A DNA stretch of 64,000 nucleotides, from the NCBI RefSeq assembly GCF_001458315.1, contig NZ_CYRX01000031.1, forward strand, positions 372,001 to 436,000, read 5' to 3'. Of this stretch, positions 15,927 through 25,309 are shown in pieces. Numbering within the stretch: position 1 is the first letter of the stretch; the number at the start of each line of letters is the position of its first letter. The notes under the pieces were generated by a model. The model did no database searches and was not told where the DNA came from. It was given only the letters and a program-made list of their open reading frames with translations. Position numbers and translations under genes: made by a program. This DNA is from Thalassobacter stenotrophicus. GTDB lineage: Bacteria > Pseudomonadota > Alphaproteobacteria > Rhodobacterales > Rhodobacteraceae.

Positions 15927-17918
15927 TTATTCTAACAGTGTTTCGATTGGGAGGCGATCCTGAAGGGCGCGCTCAACACTGTTTTTCGCCCGCTGAAACA
16001 GCGATTTAGGCTCAGCCGTTTTGCGCGCAACCACACCTGCCCCGCTAGGCGCCTCTGCAAAGCAAGGTGGTGCTGGTAAATCAATGGTTGCGCGCAGCTT
16101 TACGGCTCCATCGCGCAGCACCAATTGCGCTTCGGTTTGCACCAGTTGAGCTTGAAATTCACAATCCGGAGCATGCTCTAGTCGCACCAAAAGCGGGGCC
16201 GTGTCGGCGCGGCCCAGAAGGCCTGCCTCAAAATCCCGCTGATCGAGCCAGAGCACCAAATGCGCAGTCGTGGGGGTCGATATCGCGCCCAATGCCGCCT
16301 GCCCCGGCTGCACCCATGCGCCGGCATAATCGCGCGCGCCCAAAGGGGTCCAGACGCTGTCCGGGCTGGCCGTGACACGCAGACTTGTGGCCCGACGCTC
16401 TAGGTTGCCACCCATCTCATCCAGTTGAGCCAGATCGGTTTGCAGGCGCGCGATCTCGGCCCCCGAAGGACGGCGCGCGATGGCTCGTGTAGCACTCTCG
16501 ACAATTTGTCGGCGCAAGTGAAGGTCGCGTTGTTCATGCGCCAACTCAAGGCTCTCTAACACGGGCAAGCCATCCGCATCTAAGCGCAGCGCAGCCGCCT
16601 CGGGCACTTGGACAAAGGTGGTTTCAAAGCGGGACAGCTGTCCATCCAGCAGGACCCGGTCCCGAAACGGGATCCCGCTCAGCACGCATATCGCAGCGAG
16701 GCCCCCCACACCCGCCAAGACGCGCCCCAGTCGGGCCCCATTGCCGCGCGCCTGTTTCAGGCTGCGCGCAAGTGGACGGACAATTAGCATCGTAATCACA
16801 ATGCCAAAAACAACCGCACTAAGACGGGGATCAAACTGATAGGAAATCCAAAAGATGCCAGCAAAAATGACCCAGCGGTAAAGGTAGCTAAGCACCCAAT
16901 ACCCAAGCGCACGCCGATCCGGACGCGCCACTTCGGCCCCCAAAGCGAGGCTTAGCCAACGCACCGCCGCCTGACTGCCGCGCCCGGCCAAGTTGGGCAG
17001 GCCCAACAGATCCGTCATAATGTAATACCCATCCAGCTTGATGAGCGGGTTTAGGTTGAACAACAGGCTCGACACGGCGGCGAACATCGCGACCTGAAAC
17101 ACCGCGTCTTGTAGGGGGCCCGCGCCAGTAAACGCCCAAAAGAGCGTGGCCCCAAACACCACAAAGAACTCCAGATACAAGCCGCCAGCCCCGATAATCG
17201 CCCGTGGCATCCGCCCCTTCAGCCGCCAGGCGCCGGTGACGTTGGTATAGGGAAAGGGCGTCATCGCGAAAATCGACAGCCCCATGCGGATCGGCCCTGA
17301 GGCGATACCATCGCGGCGACACATCTCTTGGTAGGCGAGTGCGTGGCCCATTTCATGCACGATCTTGAGCGCGACAAAGCACAGCGCAAATAGCGCCATA
17401 CCCTGAAGGTTGATCGCGGGAACCTGCGCGATGGCATATGCCAATTTGTCCGGACGCAAAGCCACGGAAGCAATGGCCCAGCCCCCCAAAAGCATCCAAG
17501 TGATGAGCCCCACCGCGCTAAACGCCCACCGGCCCAGCCCGGCGAAACGCGCCGCGATCCCGGCGGCATCAAACAGGTCAAACCGGACCATAATCGCCTT
17601 CGCCTCAAGGGGCTGGTTTGCCTTTGGTAAGTCTTGGTTTGTTACACCTTGCGCCACAACAACGCCGTAACGCATGAACTGCGCGAGCGTGTTTTGCGCC
17701 ACCGGGTCCGGGAGGCCCGTGCTGGCACATGCTCGGGCGTAGGAGCCTGTTTCCCGAAGCGCCTCAAGAAAGGAAACGGCGGTCGCGTTTGCGCCGAAAT
17801 GCTTGCCGCTAACTTCATTGGAGATGGTGTAGGCTTCACCGCCTGTATTTTCACCAACATAGGTGACCACAACGAACGTCGGAATAATGAGATCACGGGA
17901 AAGGGCAGCAGCATCCAT
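15927..17918 (-). CDS. M50 site-2-protease-like zinc metalloprotease fused to adaptor-like tail
   Basis: From ATG 17918 the protein is 663 residues. Residues about 15-95 look like a small winged-helix PqqD-like domain. A polytopic membrane region follows, with the zinc motif HEMGH (188-192) and the second motif NLNPLIKLDGYY (288-298), whose Asp is the expected third ligand. Both are typical of M50 'peptide zinc metalloprotease' proteins. After about residue 440 comes a further membrane segment. The last 210 residues resemble an adaptor, with beta strands around a coiled coil (about 515-565) and a barrel-like end. A longer frame to 18113 would run through the nqrF terminator and into nqrF, so it was rejected. 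It is the first gene of the four-gene operon. The fusion suggests it replaces the usual transporter as the inner membrane component; that is inference. Confidence 0.8.
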   Translation of the reverse strand: MDAAALSRDLIIPTFVVVTYVGENTGGEAYTISNEVSGKHFGANATAVSFLEALRETGSYARACASTGLPDPVAQNTLAQFMRYGVVVAQGVTNQDLPKANQPLEAKAIMVRFDLFDAAGIAARFAGLGRWAFSAVGLITWMLLGGWAIASVALRPDKLAYAIAQVPAINLQGMALFALCFVALKIVHEMGHALAYQEMCRRDGIASGPIRMGLSIFAMTPFPYTNVTGAWRLKGRMPRAIIGAGGLYLEFFVVFGATLFWAFTGAGPLQDAVFQVAMFAAVSSLLFNLNPLIKLDGYYIMTDLLGLPNLAGRGSQAAVRWLSLALGAEVARPDRRALGYWVLSYLYRWVIFAGIFWISYQFDPRLSAVVFGIVITMLIVRPLARSLKQARGNGARLGRVLAGVGGLAAICVLSGIPFRDRVLLDGQLSRFETTFVQVPEAAALRLDADGLPVLESLELAHEQRDLHLRRQIVESATRAIARRPSGAEIARLQTDLAQLDEMGGNLERRATSLRVTASPDSVWTPLGARDYAGAWVQPGQAALGAISTPTTAHLVLWLDQRDFEAGLLGRADTAPLLVRLEHAPDCEFQAQLVQTEAQLVLRDGAVKLRATIDLPAPPCFAEAPSGAGVVARKTAEPKSLFQRAKNSVERALQDRLPIETLLE

Positions 17919-17975
17919 GGACAAAACTGTAGCGGATGCCCTTAGGGAAACAATACCATAAGCCAAGGCCTTGAA

Positions 17976-18011
17976 ACAAAAACCCCGGGAGGCTTTCGCT
18001 TCCCGGGGTTT
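17976..18011 (-). terminator. intrinsic terminator after nqrF
   Basis: An 11-bp perfect stem (17980-17990 with 18001-18011) with a 10-base loop is followed, on the minus strand, by a T-rich run. It lies directly after the nqrF stop and separates the nqr operon from the M50 operon. Confidence 0.9.
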
Positions 18012-18016
18012 GTTTC

Positions 18017-19240
18017 TTACCCGCCGAAATCGTCGAGCATGATGTCTTCGCGGTCTACACCCAAATCGATGAGCATATTTGTGACCGACTGATTCATGAT
18101 CGGCGGTCCGCACATGTAGAACTCACAGTCCTCAGGTGCTGGGTGGTTCTTGAGGTATTCATCAAACAACACGTTGTGAATGAAGCCCGTATAGCCGTCC
18201 CAATCATCATCGGGCAGCGCATCGGACAGAGCCACGTGCCATTCGAAGTTATCGAATTCTTCGGCCAGTTGGTCGAAGTCTTCTACAAAGAACATCTCAC
18301 GCTTGGAGCGAGCACCGTACCAGAACGAGATTTTGCGATCACGGTTCTTGAGGCGTTTGAGCTGGTCAAAGATGTGGCTCCGCATAGGCGCCATGCCAGC
18401 ACCACCGCCGATGAACACCATCTCTTTTTGCGTCTCGCGGGCGTAGAACTCACCAAACGGTCCGGAAATCGTCACCTTGTCGCCGGGCTTAAGGTTAAAG
18501 ATGTACGAGGACATCTTGCCCGGAGGCACCGCATCCGCACCGGGGGGCGGTGTGGCCACCCGGACGTTGAGCATGATCATGCCCTTCTCATCGGGGTAGT
18601 TCGCCATGGAGTAAGCGCGTTCAAGCGGCTCAGCCACGTCCGATTCAAACCGCCACAAGTTAAACTTGTCCCAGTCCTCGCGGTACTCTTCTTCAACGTC
18701 GAAGGACTTGTAATCGACGTGGTGCGCAGGGGCTTCGATTTGGATGTAGCCACCAGCGCGGAAGTTAACATCCTCACCCTCGGGCAAACGCAGCACGAGC
18801 GCCTTGATGAAGGTCGCCACGTTTTCGTTCGACTCGACCGTGCATTCCCACTTTTTGACACCAAAGACCTCTTCTGGGACTTCGATCTCCATGTCTTGTT
18901 TGACCGCCACTTGGCACGACAAACGATCCCCGCAGGAGGCTTCACGCTTGGTGATATGCCCCTCTTCGGTCGGCAGGATCGACCCGCCACCTTCGTGGAT
19001 ACGCACGCGACACTGCGCGCAGGTGCCACCGCCGCCACAGGCGGAGGGCACGAACAGCTTCTGCTCGGCCAGCGTTTGCAGCAACTTGCCGCCCGCCGGG
19101 ACCGAGATGGTCTTTTCACCGTTGATGGTGATGTTCACGTTGCCCGTCGAGACCAGCTGCGACCGCGCCATGATGATGATCGACACAAGCGCCAGAACAA
19201 TCAGCGTGAAGAGGATGATACCTAATCCGAAAGTAGCCAT
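18017..19240 (-). CDS. nqrF: Na+-translocating NADH:quinone reductase subunit F
   Basis: NqrF is the NADH-oxidising entry subunit of Na+-NQR. The 407-residue protein has one N-terminal membrane helix (about 5-25) and a ferredoxin-type 2Fe-2S domain with ligands Cys68, Cys74, Cys77 and Cys109. A ferredoxin-NADP reductase-type module follows, with the flavin motif RAYSMANY, the nucleotide-binding [11 protein letters not shown] and a C-terminal CGPP motif. Length matches the family (about 407-408). It is the last gene of nqrABCDEF, 12 bases after nqrE, and is followed by a strong terminator. Confidence 0.97.
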   Translation of the reverse strand: MATFGLGIILFTLIVLALVSIIIMARSQLVSTGNVNITINGEKTISVPAGGKLLQTLAEQKLFVPSACGGGGTCAQCRVRIHEGGGSILPTEEGHITKREASCGDRLSCQVAVKQDMEIEVPEEVFGVKKWECTVESNENVATFIKALVLRLPEGEDVNFRAGGYIQIEAPAHHVDYKSFDVEEEYREDWDKFNLWRFESDVAEPLERAYSMANYPDEKGMIMLNVRVATPPPGADAVPPGKMSSYIFNLKPGDKVTISGPFGEFYARETQKEMVFIGGGAGMAPMRSHIFDQLKRLKNRDRKISFWYGARSKREMFFVEDFDQLAEEFDNFEWHVALSDALPDDDWDGYTGFIHNVLFDEYLKNHPAPEDCEFYMCGPPIMNQSVTNMLIDLGVDREDIMLDDFGG

Positions 19241-19252
19241 GCCCGTTCTCCT

Positions 19253-19861
19253 TTAGAGTTTCACGCCGCTGAACGACATGAAGGCCATAGCCATCAGGCC
19301 GGCCGTGATGAACGTGATGCCCAGACCTTGAAGACCGTCTGGGATGTCGGAGTATTTCAGTTTTTCGCGCACGCCCGCCATGGCCGTGATCGCAAGAGCC
19401 CAACCAAAGCCCGACGAAAAGCCGTACGTGACCGACTCGGCAAAATTGTAATCCCGTTCCACCATGAACAGCGACCCACCAAGAATGGCGCAGTTCACTG
19501 TGATCAGCGGAAGGAACACACCCAACGCGTTATAGAGCGGTGGGAAGTACTTATCGAGAACCATCTCAAGAATCTGCACCAGCGCCGCGATGACACCAAT
19601 GTAGGAAATCAGCCCCAAGAACGTCAGATCGACATCCGAGAACCCCGCCCACGACAGTGCGCCCGGAGCCAAAAGATATGTCAGGATCAGGTTGTTGGCA
19701 GGCACCGTAATCGCCTGCACCACCATGACCGAAACGCCAAGACCGATGGCCGTCGAGATCTTTTTCGACACCGCGATGAAGGTACACATACCAAGGAAGA
19801 ACGAGAGCGCGAGGTTCTCAACAAAAATCGCTTTTACAGCGAGGGAAAGCAGCCCTTCCAT
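19253..19861 (-). CDS. nqrE: Na+-translocating NADH:quinone reductase subunit E
   Basis: The 202-residue integral membrane subunit has six hydrophobic helices and the family sequences [14 protein letters not shown] and [14 protein letters not shown]. In the complex, NqrD and NqrE form an inverted pair that binds a 2Fe-2S centre at their interface through conserved cysteines; Cys26 and Cys120 are in the expected places here. Its start overlaps the nqrD stop at 19861. Confidence 0.97.
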   Translation of the reverse strand: MEGLLSLAVKAIFVENLALSFFLGMCTFIAVSKKISTAIGLGVSVMVVQAITVPANNLILTYLLAPGALSWAGFSDVDLTFLGLISYIGVIAALVQILEMVLDKYFPPLYNALGVFLPLITVNCAILGGSLFMVERDYNFAESVTYGFSSGFGWALAITAMAGVREKLKYSDIPDGLQGLGITFITAGLMAMAFMSFSGVKL

Positions 19862-20514
19862 CAGTGCGACTCCACCGTTTGAATTTTATATTCACGCTCT
19901 TCGACTTGGGCAGGTTTCCAAGCGCGGAACGCCCAGATGATCAGCCCAATTATAAAGAACGCAGACGGGGGCAGCAGCAGCATGCCGTTGGGCACGTACC
20001 AGCCACCGTTGTTGACCGTCTCGAAGATGGTGATGCCGAACAGGCTGCCGGCGCCGAAAAGCTCCCGGAAGAAACCGACAAGCATCAGGATCAGGCCGTA
20101 GCCAAGCCCGTTGCCGATACCGTCGATAAAGCTTGCCACGGGTGGGTTCTTCATCGCGAACGCCTCAGCGCGCCCCATCACGATACAGTTCGTAATGATC
20201 AGGCCGACAAACACTGACAGCGTCTTGGAAATCTCATAGGCGTAGGCCTTGAGTACCTGATCCACGAGGATCACGAGGCTGGCGATGATGACCATCTGCA
20301 CAATGATCCGGATCGAGCCGGGAATGTGGTTGCGCAGCATCGAGATGAACATCGAAGAGAATGCAGTCACAAAGGTCACGGCCAGCGACATCACAAATGC
20401 CACCTGCAAGGAGGAGGTCACCGCAAGCGCGGAGCAAATGCCCAGCACCTGTAGCGTGATCGGGTTGTTGTCGACCAGCGGGTCGATCAACATCTGTCTC
20501 CGGGTCTGGCTCAT
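19861..20514 (-). CDS. nqrD: Na+-translocating NADH:quinone reductase subunit D
   Basis: The 217-residue membrane protein begins with a short cytosolic lead ([22 protein letters not shown], a family signature split here) and has six hydrophobic segments. [14 protein letters not shown] carries the Cys expected to ligate the intramembrane iron-sulfur centre shared with NqrE. Its start overlaps the end of nqrC (ATGA type) and its stop overlaps nqrE, so the subunits are translationally coupled. Confidence 0.97.
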   Translation of the reverse strand: MSQTRRQMLIDPLVDNNPITLQVLGICSALAVTSSLQVAFVMSLAVTFVTAFSSMFISMLRNHIPGSIRIIVQMVIIASLVILVDQVLKAYAYEISKTLSVFVGLIITNCIVMGRAEAFAMKNPPVASFIDGIGNGLGYGLILMLVGFFRELFGAGSLFGITIFETVNNGGWYVPNGMLLLPPSAFFIIGLIIWAFRAWKPAQVEEREYKIQTVESH

Positions 20515-21323
20515 GAGATATCTCCCGATTTCAGGTTGGCGAGAAAGCTCGCATAGCCCGTTTCGCCCAACCAGAACTGCACAAGGTTGTTGACGCCAAC
20601 GGATGTCAGCGTGGCCCCTGCTAGCGCGTCGATGTGATAGTCTGCGCCAGATGCGTTGGGGGCTTTGGCGACATGGATTTGCAATTCACCGTTGGCATCA
20701 GCCACCCGCTTGCCGGGCCAAAGGGCCTTCCAGCGGGGGTTGTCGATTTCGGCACCAAGGCCGGGTGTTTCACCATGCTGGTAAAACTGAAGGCCAAAGA
20801 TATCGTTGCCATTTTCTTCAAGCGCGATGAAGCCATACAGCGTGGACCACAGGCCGTAGCCGTGGATCGGCATGATCACCTTATCGATGCCGCCCGCGTC
20901 GTCGCGCAGCAGGTACACAGTCACGAACTTGGACTGACGCCCAATGCCCGCCGGATCATCGTCCAACGCAACAGACAAAGCAGGATCAGAAGCAGCTGCG
21001 CGATCGTCAAAGCTGGCCGCGTCGAACTGATCGGTAAATGTGCCGGTCGCGATCTCAAGGACTTGGGGTTCAAACACGCCAAATGCCTCGACCACGTCCA
21101 CGCCCGGTTCATACATGCCAGCGACTTGCAGGATGTTGACCTGTTTGTCGATCAGCTTGTTGACCTCTTGCAGAGGGCGCAAGGCCACGGCTGCGGCGGA
21201 CACAAACATCGACGCCACAAGGCACAGCATCACCGCGACGAAAACCGTCTTTGGTACCGAGTCCGTTGGCAGGGCAAGAAAGCGCCCGAGGGGGCCCTTT
21301 GGCTGCGGGGTCGCATCAGACAT
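20511..21323 (-). CDS. nqrC: Na+-translocating NADH:quinone reductase subunit C
   Basis: NqrC carries a covalent FMN. The 270-residue protein has one N-terminal membrane helix (about 26-48) and a periplasmic FMN-binding domain. The flavinylation motif [10 protein letters not shown] lies near the C-terminus, with Thr238 as the likely attachment residue. The longer frame to 21383 runs into nqrB; ATG 21323 gives an 8-base overlap with the nqrB end and the usual family length. Flavinylation would be done by the ApbE encoded divergently at 24038. Confidence 0.96.
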   Translation of the reverse strand: MSDATPQPKGPLGRFLALPTDSVPKTVFVAVMLCLVASMFVSAAAVALRPLQEVNKLIDKQVNILQVAGMYEPGVDVVEAFGVFEPQVLEIATGTFTDQFDAASFDDRAAASDPALSVALDDDPAGIGRQSKFVTVYLLRDDAGGIDKVIMPIHGYGLWSTLYGFIALEENGNDIFGLQFYQHGETPGLGAEIDNPRWKALWPGKRVADANGELQIHVAKAPNASGADYHIDALAGATLTSVGVNNLVQFWLGETGYASFLANLKSGDIS

Positions 21324-22515
21324 GGCGGCGGGCCCTCCGGCGGATGTTAGCTTGGACGACAAAGTGGTCGATGAGCGGCGCAAAGACGTTACCGAACAAG
21401 ATGGCGAGCATCATGCCCTCTGGGAACGCAGGGTTAATCACCCGGATCATCACGACCATAAAGCCGATCAGCGCACCATAGATGAACCGCCCCATGTTCG
21501 TGTGGGAACCCGACACAGGTTCTGTCACCATGAACACTAGACCAAAGGCGTAGCCACCCACGACAAGGTGCCAATACCACGGCATCGCGAACATTGGGTT
21601 CGTGTCCGAGCCGATCAGGTTCAGGAGTGTCGAAAAGGCGATCATGCCCCCCAAACACCCGGCGATCATGCGCCAGTTGGCGATGCGGGTGGTCAGCAGG
21701 AATGCAAGGCCGATGAAACACGCAAGCGTCGATGTCTCCCCAATGGAGCCTTGGACAAAGCCTAAGAAGCTGTCCATCCAAGTCGTGCCGCGCGCCACGA
21801 TCTCTTGGTAGCCATCGGAGGCTGCAATCGCGAGGCTGGTCGCCCCGGAGAAGCCGTCAACTGGGGTCCAGATCGTGTCACCCGACATCTCTTGTGGGTA
21901 GGCAAAGTAGAGAAACGCACGCCCCGTGAGCGCCGGGTTGAGGAAGTTTTTGCCGGTGCCACCGAACACTTCTTTGCCGATCACGACGCCAAAGATGATC
22001 CCCAAAGCCACCTGCCACAAAGGAGCATCAGGCGGCATGATCAATGCATAAAGCATTGAAGTCACGAGGAAGCCTTCGTTCACTTCGTGACGACGGATCG
22101 TCGCAAAGATAACTTCAAAAATGCCCCCAGCGACCAGTGTAGTGATATAGATCGGCAGGAAGTACAGCGCACCGTGCAGGATATTCACCATCGGGTTCGC
22201 GGCGTTAAATCCGATGCCCGTGGTTTCCAAAACCCAAACGCGCCAGCCCGTAGCACCCAGCGTTTCGATTGCCGTATTTACCTGAAATCCGATGTTGTAC
22301 ATCCCCATCAGGATGCACGGGATCGTGGCCATCACGACGTACGTCATGATGCGTTTCATATCGATGTAGGACCGGGCGTGCGGGGCTGCCGTTGTCACCG
22401 TCTTGGGGGTGTACAGGAAGCTCTCGACCATCTCGTAGAGGGGGAAATACTTTTCGTACTTTCCGCCCCTCTCAAAGTGGGGCTCGACGCGGTCGAAAAA
22501 GTTGCGCAATCCCAT
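21316..22515 (-). CDS. nqrB: Na+-translocating NADH:quinone reductase subunit B
   Basis: NqrB is the large membrane subunit (399 residues, about ten hydrophobic helices) and holds a covalent FMN, riboflavin and the main Na+ path. The flavinylation motif GFSGATSLA is visible, with Thr226 the likely attachment point. The N-terminal soluble region (residues 1-55) has YEMVESFLYTP as in the family. The start lies 3 bases from the nqrA stop, so nqrA and nqrB are closely coupled. Confidence 0.97.
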   Translation of the reverse strand: MGLRNFFDRVEPHFERGGKYEKYFPLYEMVESFLYTPKTVTTAAPHARSYIDMKRIMTYVVMATIPCILMGMYNIGFQVNTAIETLGATGWRVWVLETTGIGFNAANPMVNILHGALYFLPIYITTLVAGGIFEVIFATIRRHEVNEGFLVTSMLYALIMPPDAPLWQVALGIIFGVVIGKEVFGGTGKNFLNPALTGRAFLYFAYPQEMSGDTIWTPVDGFSGATSLAIAASDGYQEIVARGTTWMDSFLGFVQGSIGETSTLACFIGLAFLLTTRIANWRMIAGCLGGMIAFSTLLNLIGSDTNPMFAMPWYWHLVVGGYAFGLVFMVTEPVSGSHTNMGRFIYGALIGFMVVMIRVINPAFPEGMMLAILFGNVFAPLIDHFVVQANIRRRARRHV

Positions 22516-22518
22516 GTG

Positions 22519-23883
22519 CTAGCCTTCTTTCTCGATCTTGGAGAGGCAGTCGCGAAGCGCCATGCCATATTCATATTTTGCAGGACAGGCGAAGCCGACA
22601 AGACCGAGGTCCTCTTCGGCCAATTCCAGCACGCCAAGGGCCTGCGCTTGATCCGTATCCATCACCAAAAGCGCCCGCAGAAGCTGCGTCGGCAGATAAT
22701 CCTGCGGCATCAGCCCCTCAAACGTGCCCAGCGGAACCATAGCGCGGCGGCCACCGTTCAAGTTGGATGTCAGCTTGTAGACTTTCTTGGAAAACGCTGA
22801 CCCCAGAACGGGTTGCACCGCAAACTTAGAGGGCATCGGCCGAACCCAACCCATTGGGATCTGCGCCTTGTCCTCTTCGATCACGGTGATCTGACGGTCA
22901 TAGCGACCCAAGTACGCGCTTTCGGCCGCCCCTGCCCGTCCACTCAGGATCGAACCAGAGATCAGACGCAATGGCACGGTGTCGTCGATCTGACCTGCGG
23001 TCAAATCCACCATCGAAGCGCCCATCACGGTCGTCACCAAACGGGGCGATTTCACCAGCGGGCCGCTAAGAGCAACCACACGGGTTGCGTCCAGCTTACC
23101 CGTCATCAGCAGTTTGCCGATCGCGATCACGTCTTGGTACCAAATGGTCCAGACGGTTTTGGCGGCAGTCGGCGGGTCAAGGAAGTGAATGTGCGTACCC
23201 GGCAGGCCCGCAGGATGTGGACCCGCAAAACCGGCCGTAGTGACCCCGTCCAACTCTGCGCCAGGCAGCGTTACGCCAGTTTCGTGGCACAGGTATGTCG
23301 CACCCTCGCTCAGCGTCGAAATCGCGGCCAATCCGGTGCGAAATGCGTCCGCATCTGCGGCGATAATGTCGACAGGATTGCCCGCCAAAGGCTCCGTATC
23401 CATGGCCGTCACAAACAGTGCAGCAGGCCGCGTGTCCGAGGCCGGAACCTTGGAATATGGCCGCGTTCTGAACGACGTCCAAAGGCCAGCAGCGCACAAC
23501 TTTTGCGCGAGCCCCTCTTGCGTGGCCGTATCGCCAACGTCTGAGAAGTCGATGCTATCGCTCGGCGTAGCGGACGGCTCAATCTCGACACTGATCAAAG
23601 CGCGACGCGCGCCCCGATTGATCGCCTTGATCGTCCCCGCCACGGGCGAGGTTACTTTGACGTCCGGCGTATCCTTGTGCGACAGAATCGGGCTACCAGC
23701 CTTGATTTCTTCGCCCTCCGCAACCTCAAGTCGCGGCTTCAATCCGATGTAATCCGCGCCAAGAATCGCCACTGTGCGAACGGCTTGACCGGCTTCTATC
23801 CCCTGTGTGGGCGCCCCTTCGACCGGAAGATCGAGGCCTTTTTTAAGCATGAACTGTGACACGCAGGCACTTATCCCCACCAT
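22519..23883 (-). CDS. nqrA: Na+-translocating NADH:quinone reductase subunit A
   Basis: NqrA is the peripheral cytosolic subunit associated with quinone reduction. The family start KKGLDLPVEGAP is present, followed by VAILGADYIGLKPRLEVAEGE and a conserved C-terminal region ending in ALRDCLSKIEKEG. ATG 23883 has a G-rich ribosome site 6 bases upstream; ATG 23850 (MLKKGLDL) fits the usual family N-terminus better but has no visible ribosome site. It is the first gene of the six-gene operon and is divergent from apbE. Confidence 0.95.
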   Translation of the reverse strand: MVGISACVSQFMLKKGLDLPVEGAPTQGIEAGQAVRTVAILGADYIGLKPRLEVAEGEEIKAGSPILSHKDTPDVKVTSPVAGTIKAINRGARRALISVEIEPSATPSDSIDFSDVGDTATQEGLAQKLCAAGLWTSFRTRPYSKVPASDTRPAALFVTAMDTEPLAGNPVDIIAADADAFRTGLAAISTLSEGATYLCHETGVTLPGAELDGVTTAGFAGPHPAGLPGTHIHFLDPPTAAKTVWTIWYQDVIAIGKLLMTGKLDATRVVALSGPLVKSPRLVTTVMGASMVDLTAGQIDDTVPLRLISGSILSGRAGAAESAYLGRYDRQITVIEEDKAQIPMGWVRPMPSKFAVQPVLGSAFSKKVYKLTSNLNGGRRAMVPLGTFEGLMPQDYLPTQLLRALLVMDTDQAQALGVLELAEEDLGLVGFACPAKYEYGMALRDCLSKIEKEG

Positions 23884-24037
23884 TACGTTCCCCCCGCGCA
23901 ATTATCGCAGGTTGTGATGTGCGTTTATTGGAACGGGGTATTTTTTCCATCCCATTTTGCATTTCGGGTTACTTTGTCGCAAGTCAGAAGCCAGCTTTTT
24001 GATGTAGGGAAAAGCCACAACAAATGAGGGACGCACT
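23884..24037. promoter_or_regulatory. divergent intergenic region nqrA / apbE
   Basis: About 154 bases separate the two arms of the Na+-NQR module, so promoters for both the structural operon and the maturation genes must lie here. On the minus strand, TTGCGA and CAAAAT are 17 bases apart around 23965-23995 and could be a weak sigma70-type promoter. I see no clear palindromic operator. Confidence 0.35.
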
Positions 24038-25063
24038 GTGTCAGCTTCGATCACGCTCACAAGACGATTTGTAATGTTTGCCCCACTGGCGCTGGCCGCC
24101 TGTAAACGGGGGCCGGATGTGCTGAAATTCAGCGGCGCCACAATGGGCACCGCGTACAACGTCGTCGCACTCGACCCGTCCCGTTCGGCGGCACAGGCCG
24201 ATGTTCACGCAGGCATCAAAAGCGTGCTGGCTGTTGTGAACCGGCAGATGTCCAACTGGGACGCATCGTCTGAGGTGTCGCGCCTGAACGCAATTGCCTC
24301 CACCTCACCGATCCAAGTGTCGTCCGACCTCGCGCACGTGCTGAAAACCTCTGCTGACATTCATGCAGCAACCGATGGTCAGTTCGACGTGGCCCTCGGC
24401 CCGCTCATCGAAGCATGGGGCTTTGGCGCGAAAGGCGCCACCGTGCAAAACCCAACAGACGCCCGCATCGAATCCGCCCTCGCAAGCGCGGGCCGTGCAG
24501 CCCCGCTGGTTGTGCAAGATGGCGCGTTGGTCAAATCCGCAGCAGAATCGCAGGTGTACTTGTCGGGTATCGGCAAAGGCCACGGCGTTGATCGCGTTGC
24601 TAGTGTCCTGCAAAGCTATGGCATTACAGACTACCTCGTTGAAATCGGCGGTGACTTGGCCACTTCGGGCCGCAACGCGGATGGTCAGCCTTGGCAAATC
24701 GGGATTGAAACCCCCGATGTCGCCAATCGGAATGTGCAGCAAATCGTTGGTGTCTCTGGCCTCGCGGTCGCGACATCCGGCGACTATCGCAACTATTTCG
24801 AAAAAGACGGCCAGCGCTACACGCACATCCTTGATGCCACGACCGGTCGCCCGATCACGCACACCACGGCATCAGCCACGGTGCTTGCGGATAACGCGAT
24901 GCACGCGGACGCTTGGTCCACGGCTATGCTGACGCTGGGTCGTGATCGCGGCCTAGAGGTTGCCGAGGCGCATGACGTCGCCGTGTTGTTCATCGACCGC
25001 GCGGCGGATGGGTCTGGTTTCGTGACCACGGCCAGCCCCGCATACACCCGTCTGTCGGCCTAG
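24038..25063 (+). CDS. apbE: FAD:protein FMN transferase (ApbE), lipoprotein
   Basis: ApbE attaches FMN from FAD to threonines of NqrB and NqrC. The 341-residue protein has a lipoprotein signal (LALAACKRG, lipidated Cys about residue 22) and the family features GATMGTAYNVV, LNAI near residues 88-91, an AWGFGAKG segment, YLSGIGKGHGVDRV, VEIGGDLATSGRN and the C-terminal DGQRYTHILDATTGRP with THTTASATV. The start is preceded by GAGGGACGCACT. It sits divergently from its substrates' operon and 9 bases before nqrM, a typical maturation pair. Confidence 0.96.
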   Translation: MSASITLTRRFVMFAPLALAACKRGPDVLKFSGATMGTAYNVVALDPSRSAAQADVHAGIKSVLAVVNRQMSNWDASSEVSRLNAIASTSPIQVSSDLAHVLKTSADIHAATDGQFDVALGPLIEAWGFGAKGATVQNPTDARIESALASAGRAAPLVVQDGALVKSAAESQVYLSGIGKGHGVDRVASVLQSYGITDYLVEIGGDLATSGRNADGQPWQIGIETPDVANRNVQQIVGVSGLAVATSGDYRNYFEKDGQRYTHILDATTGRPITHTTASATVLADNAMHADAWSTAMLTLGRDRGLEVAEAHDVAVLFIDRAADGSGFVTTASPAYTRLSA

Positions 25064-25072
25064 GTCGCGCCG

Positions 25073-25309
25073 ATGGCCACCTTTGCCCTCGCCTTCGCGC
25101 TCATGCTCACGGTTCTCGTGGGCATGGCGCTTGGCGTGATTTTCGCAGGTAAGCGGATCAAGGGCAGCTGTGGTGGCCTAAATGCGATCAGCGACGCGGA
25201 CCAATGTTTGCTCTGCAACAAAGAGATTGATCCCAACAGCCCCCTGCGCGAGCGGCTCAAATGTCCGCGTGCCCGCAAGATGTTGGATCAAATGGCCGAG
25301 GCTGACTAG
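25073..25309 (+). CDS. nqrM: Na+-NQR maturation protein NqrM
   Basis: NqrM (DUF539) is needed for assembly of the iron centre held between NqrD and NqrE. The 78-residue protein has one N-terminal membrane helix (about 4-26) and the family cysteine set: KGSCGG, DQCLLCNKE and LKCPRARKM. It follows apbE closely. Its stop overlaps the stop of the convergent small membrane protein gene by 4 bases. Confidence 0.95.
   Translation: MATFALAFALMLTVLVGMALGVIFAGKRIKGSCGGLNAISDADQCLLCNKEIDPNSPLRERLKCPRARKMLDQMAEAD

Noticed and set aside
17919-18113. N-terminal extension of the M50 protein frame to 18113
   Set aside because: It would run through the strong nqrF terminator and about 97 bases of nqrF, and the added residues are Arg/His-rich without domain character.
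18143-19225. 360-residue plus-strand open frame
   Set aside because: It lies opposite nqrF and is rich in His, Arg and Asp without a recognisable domain.
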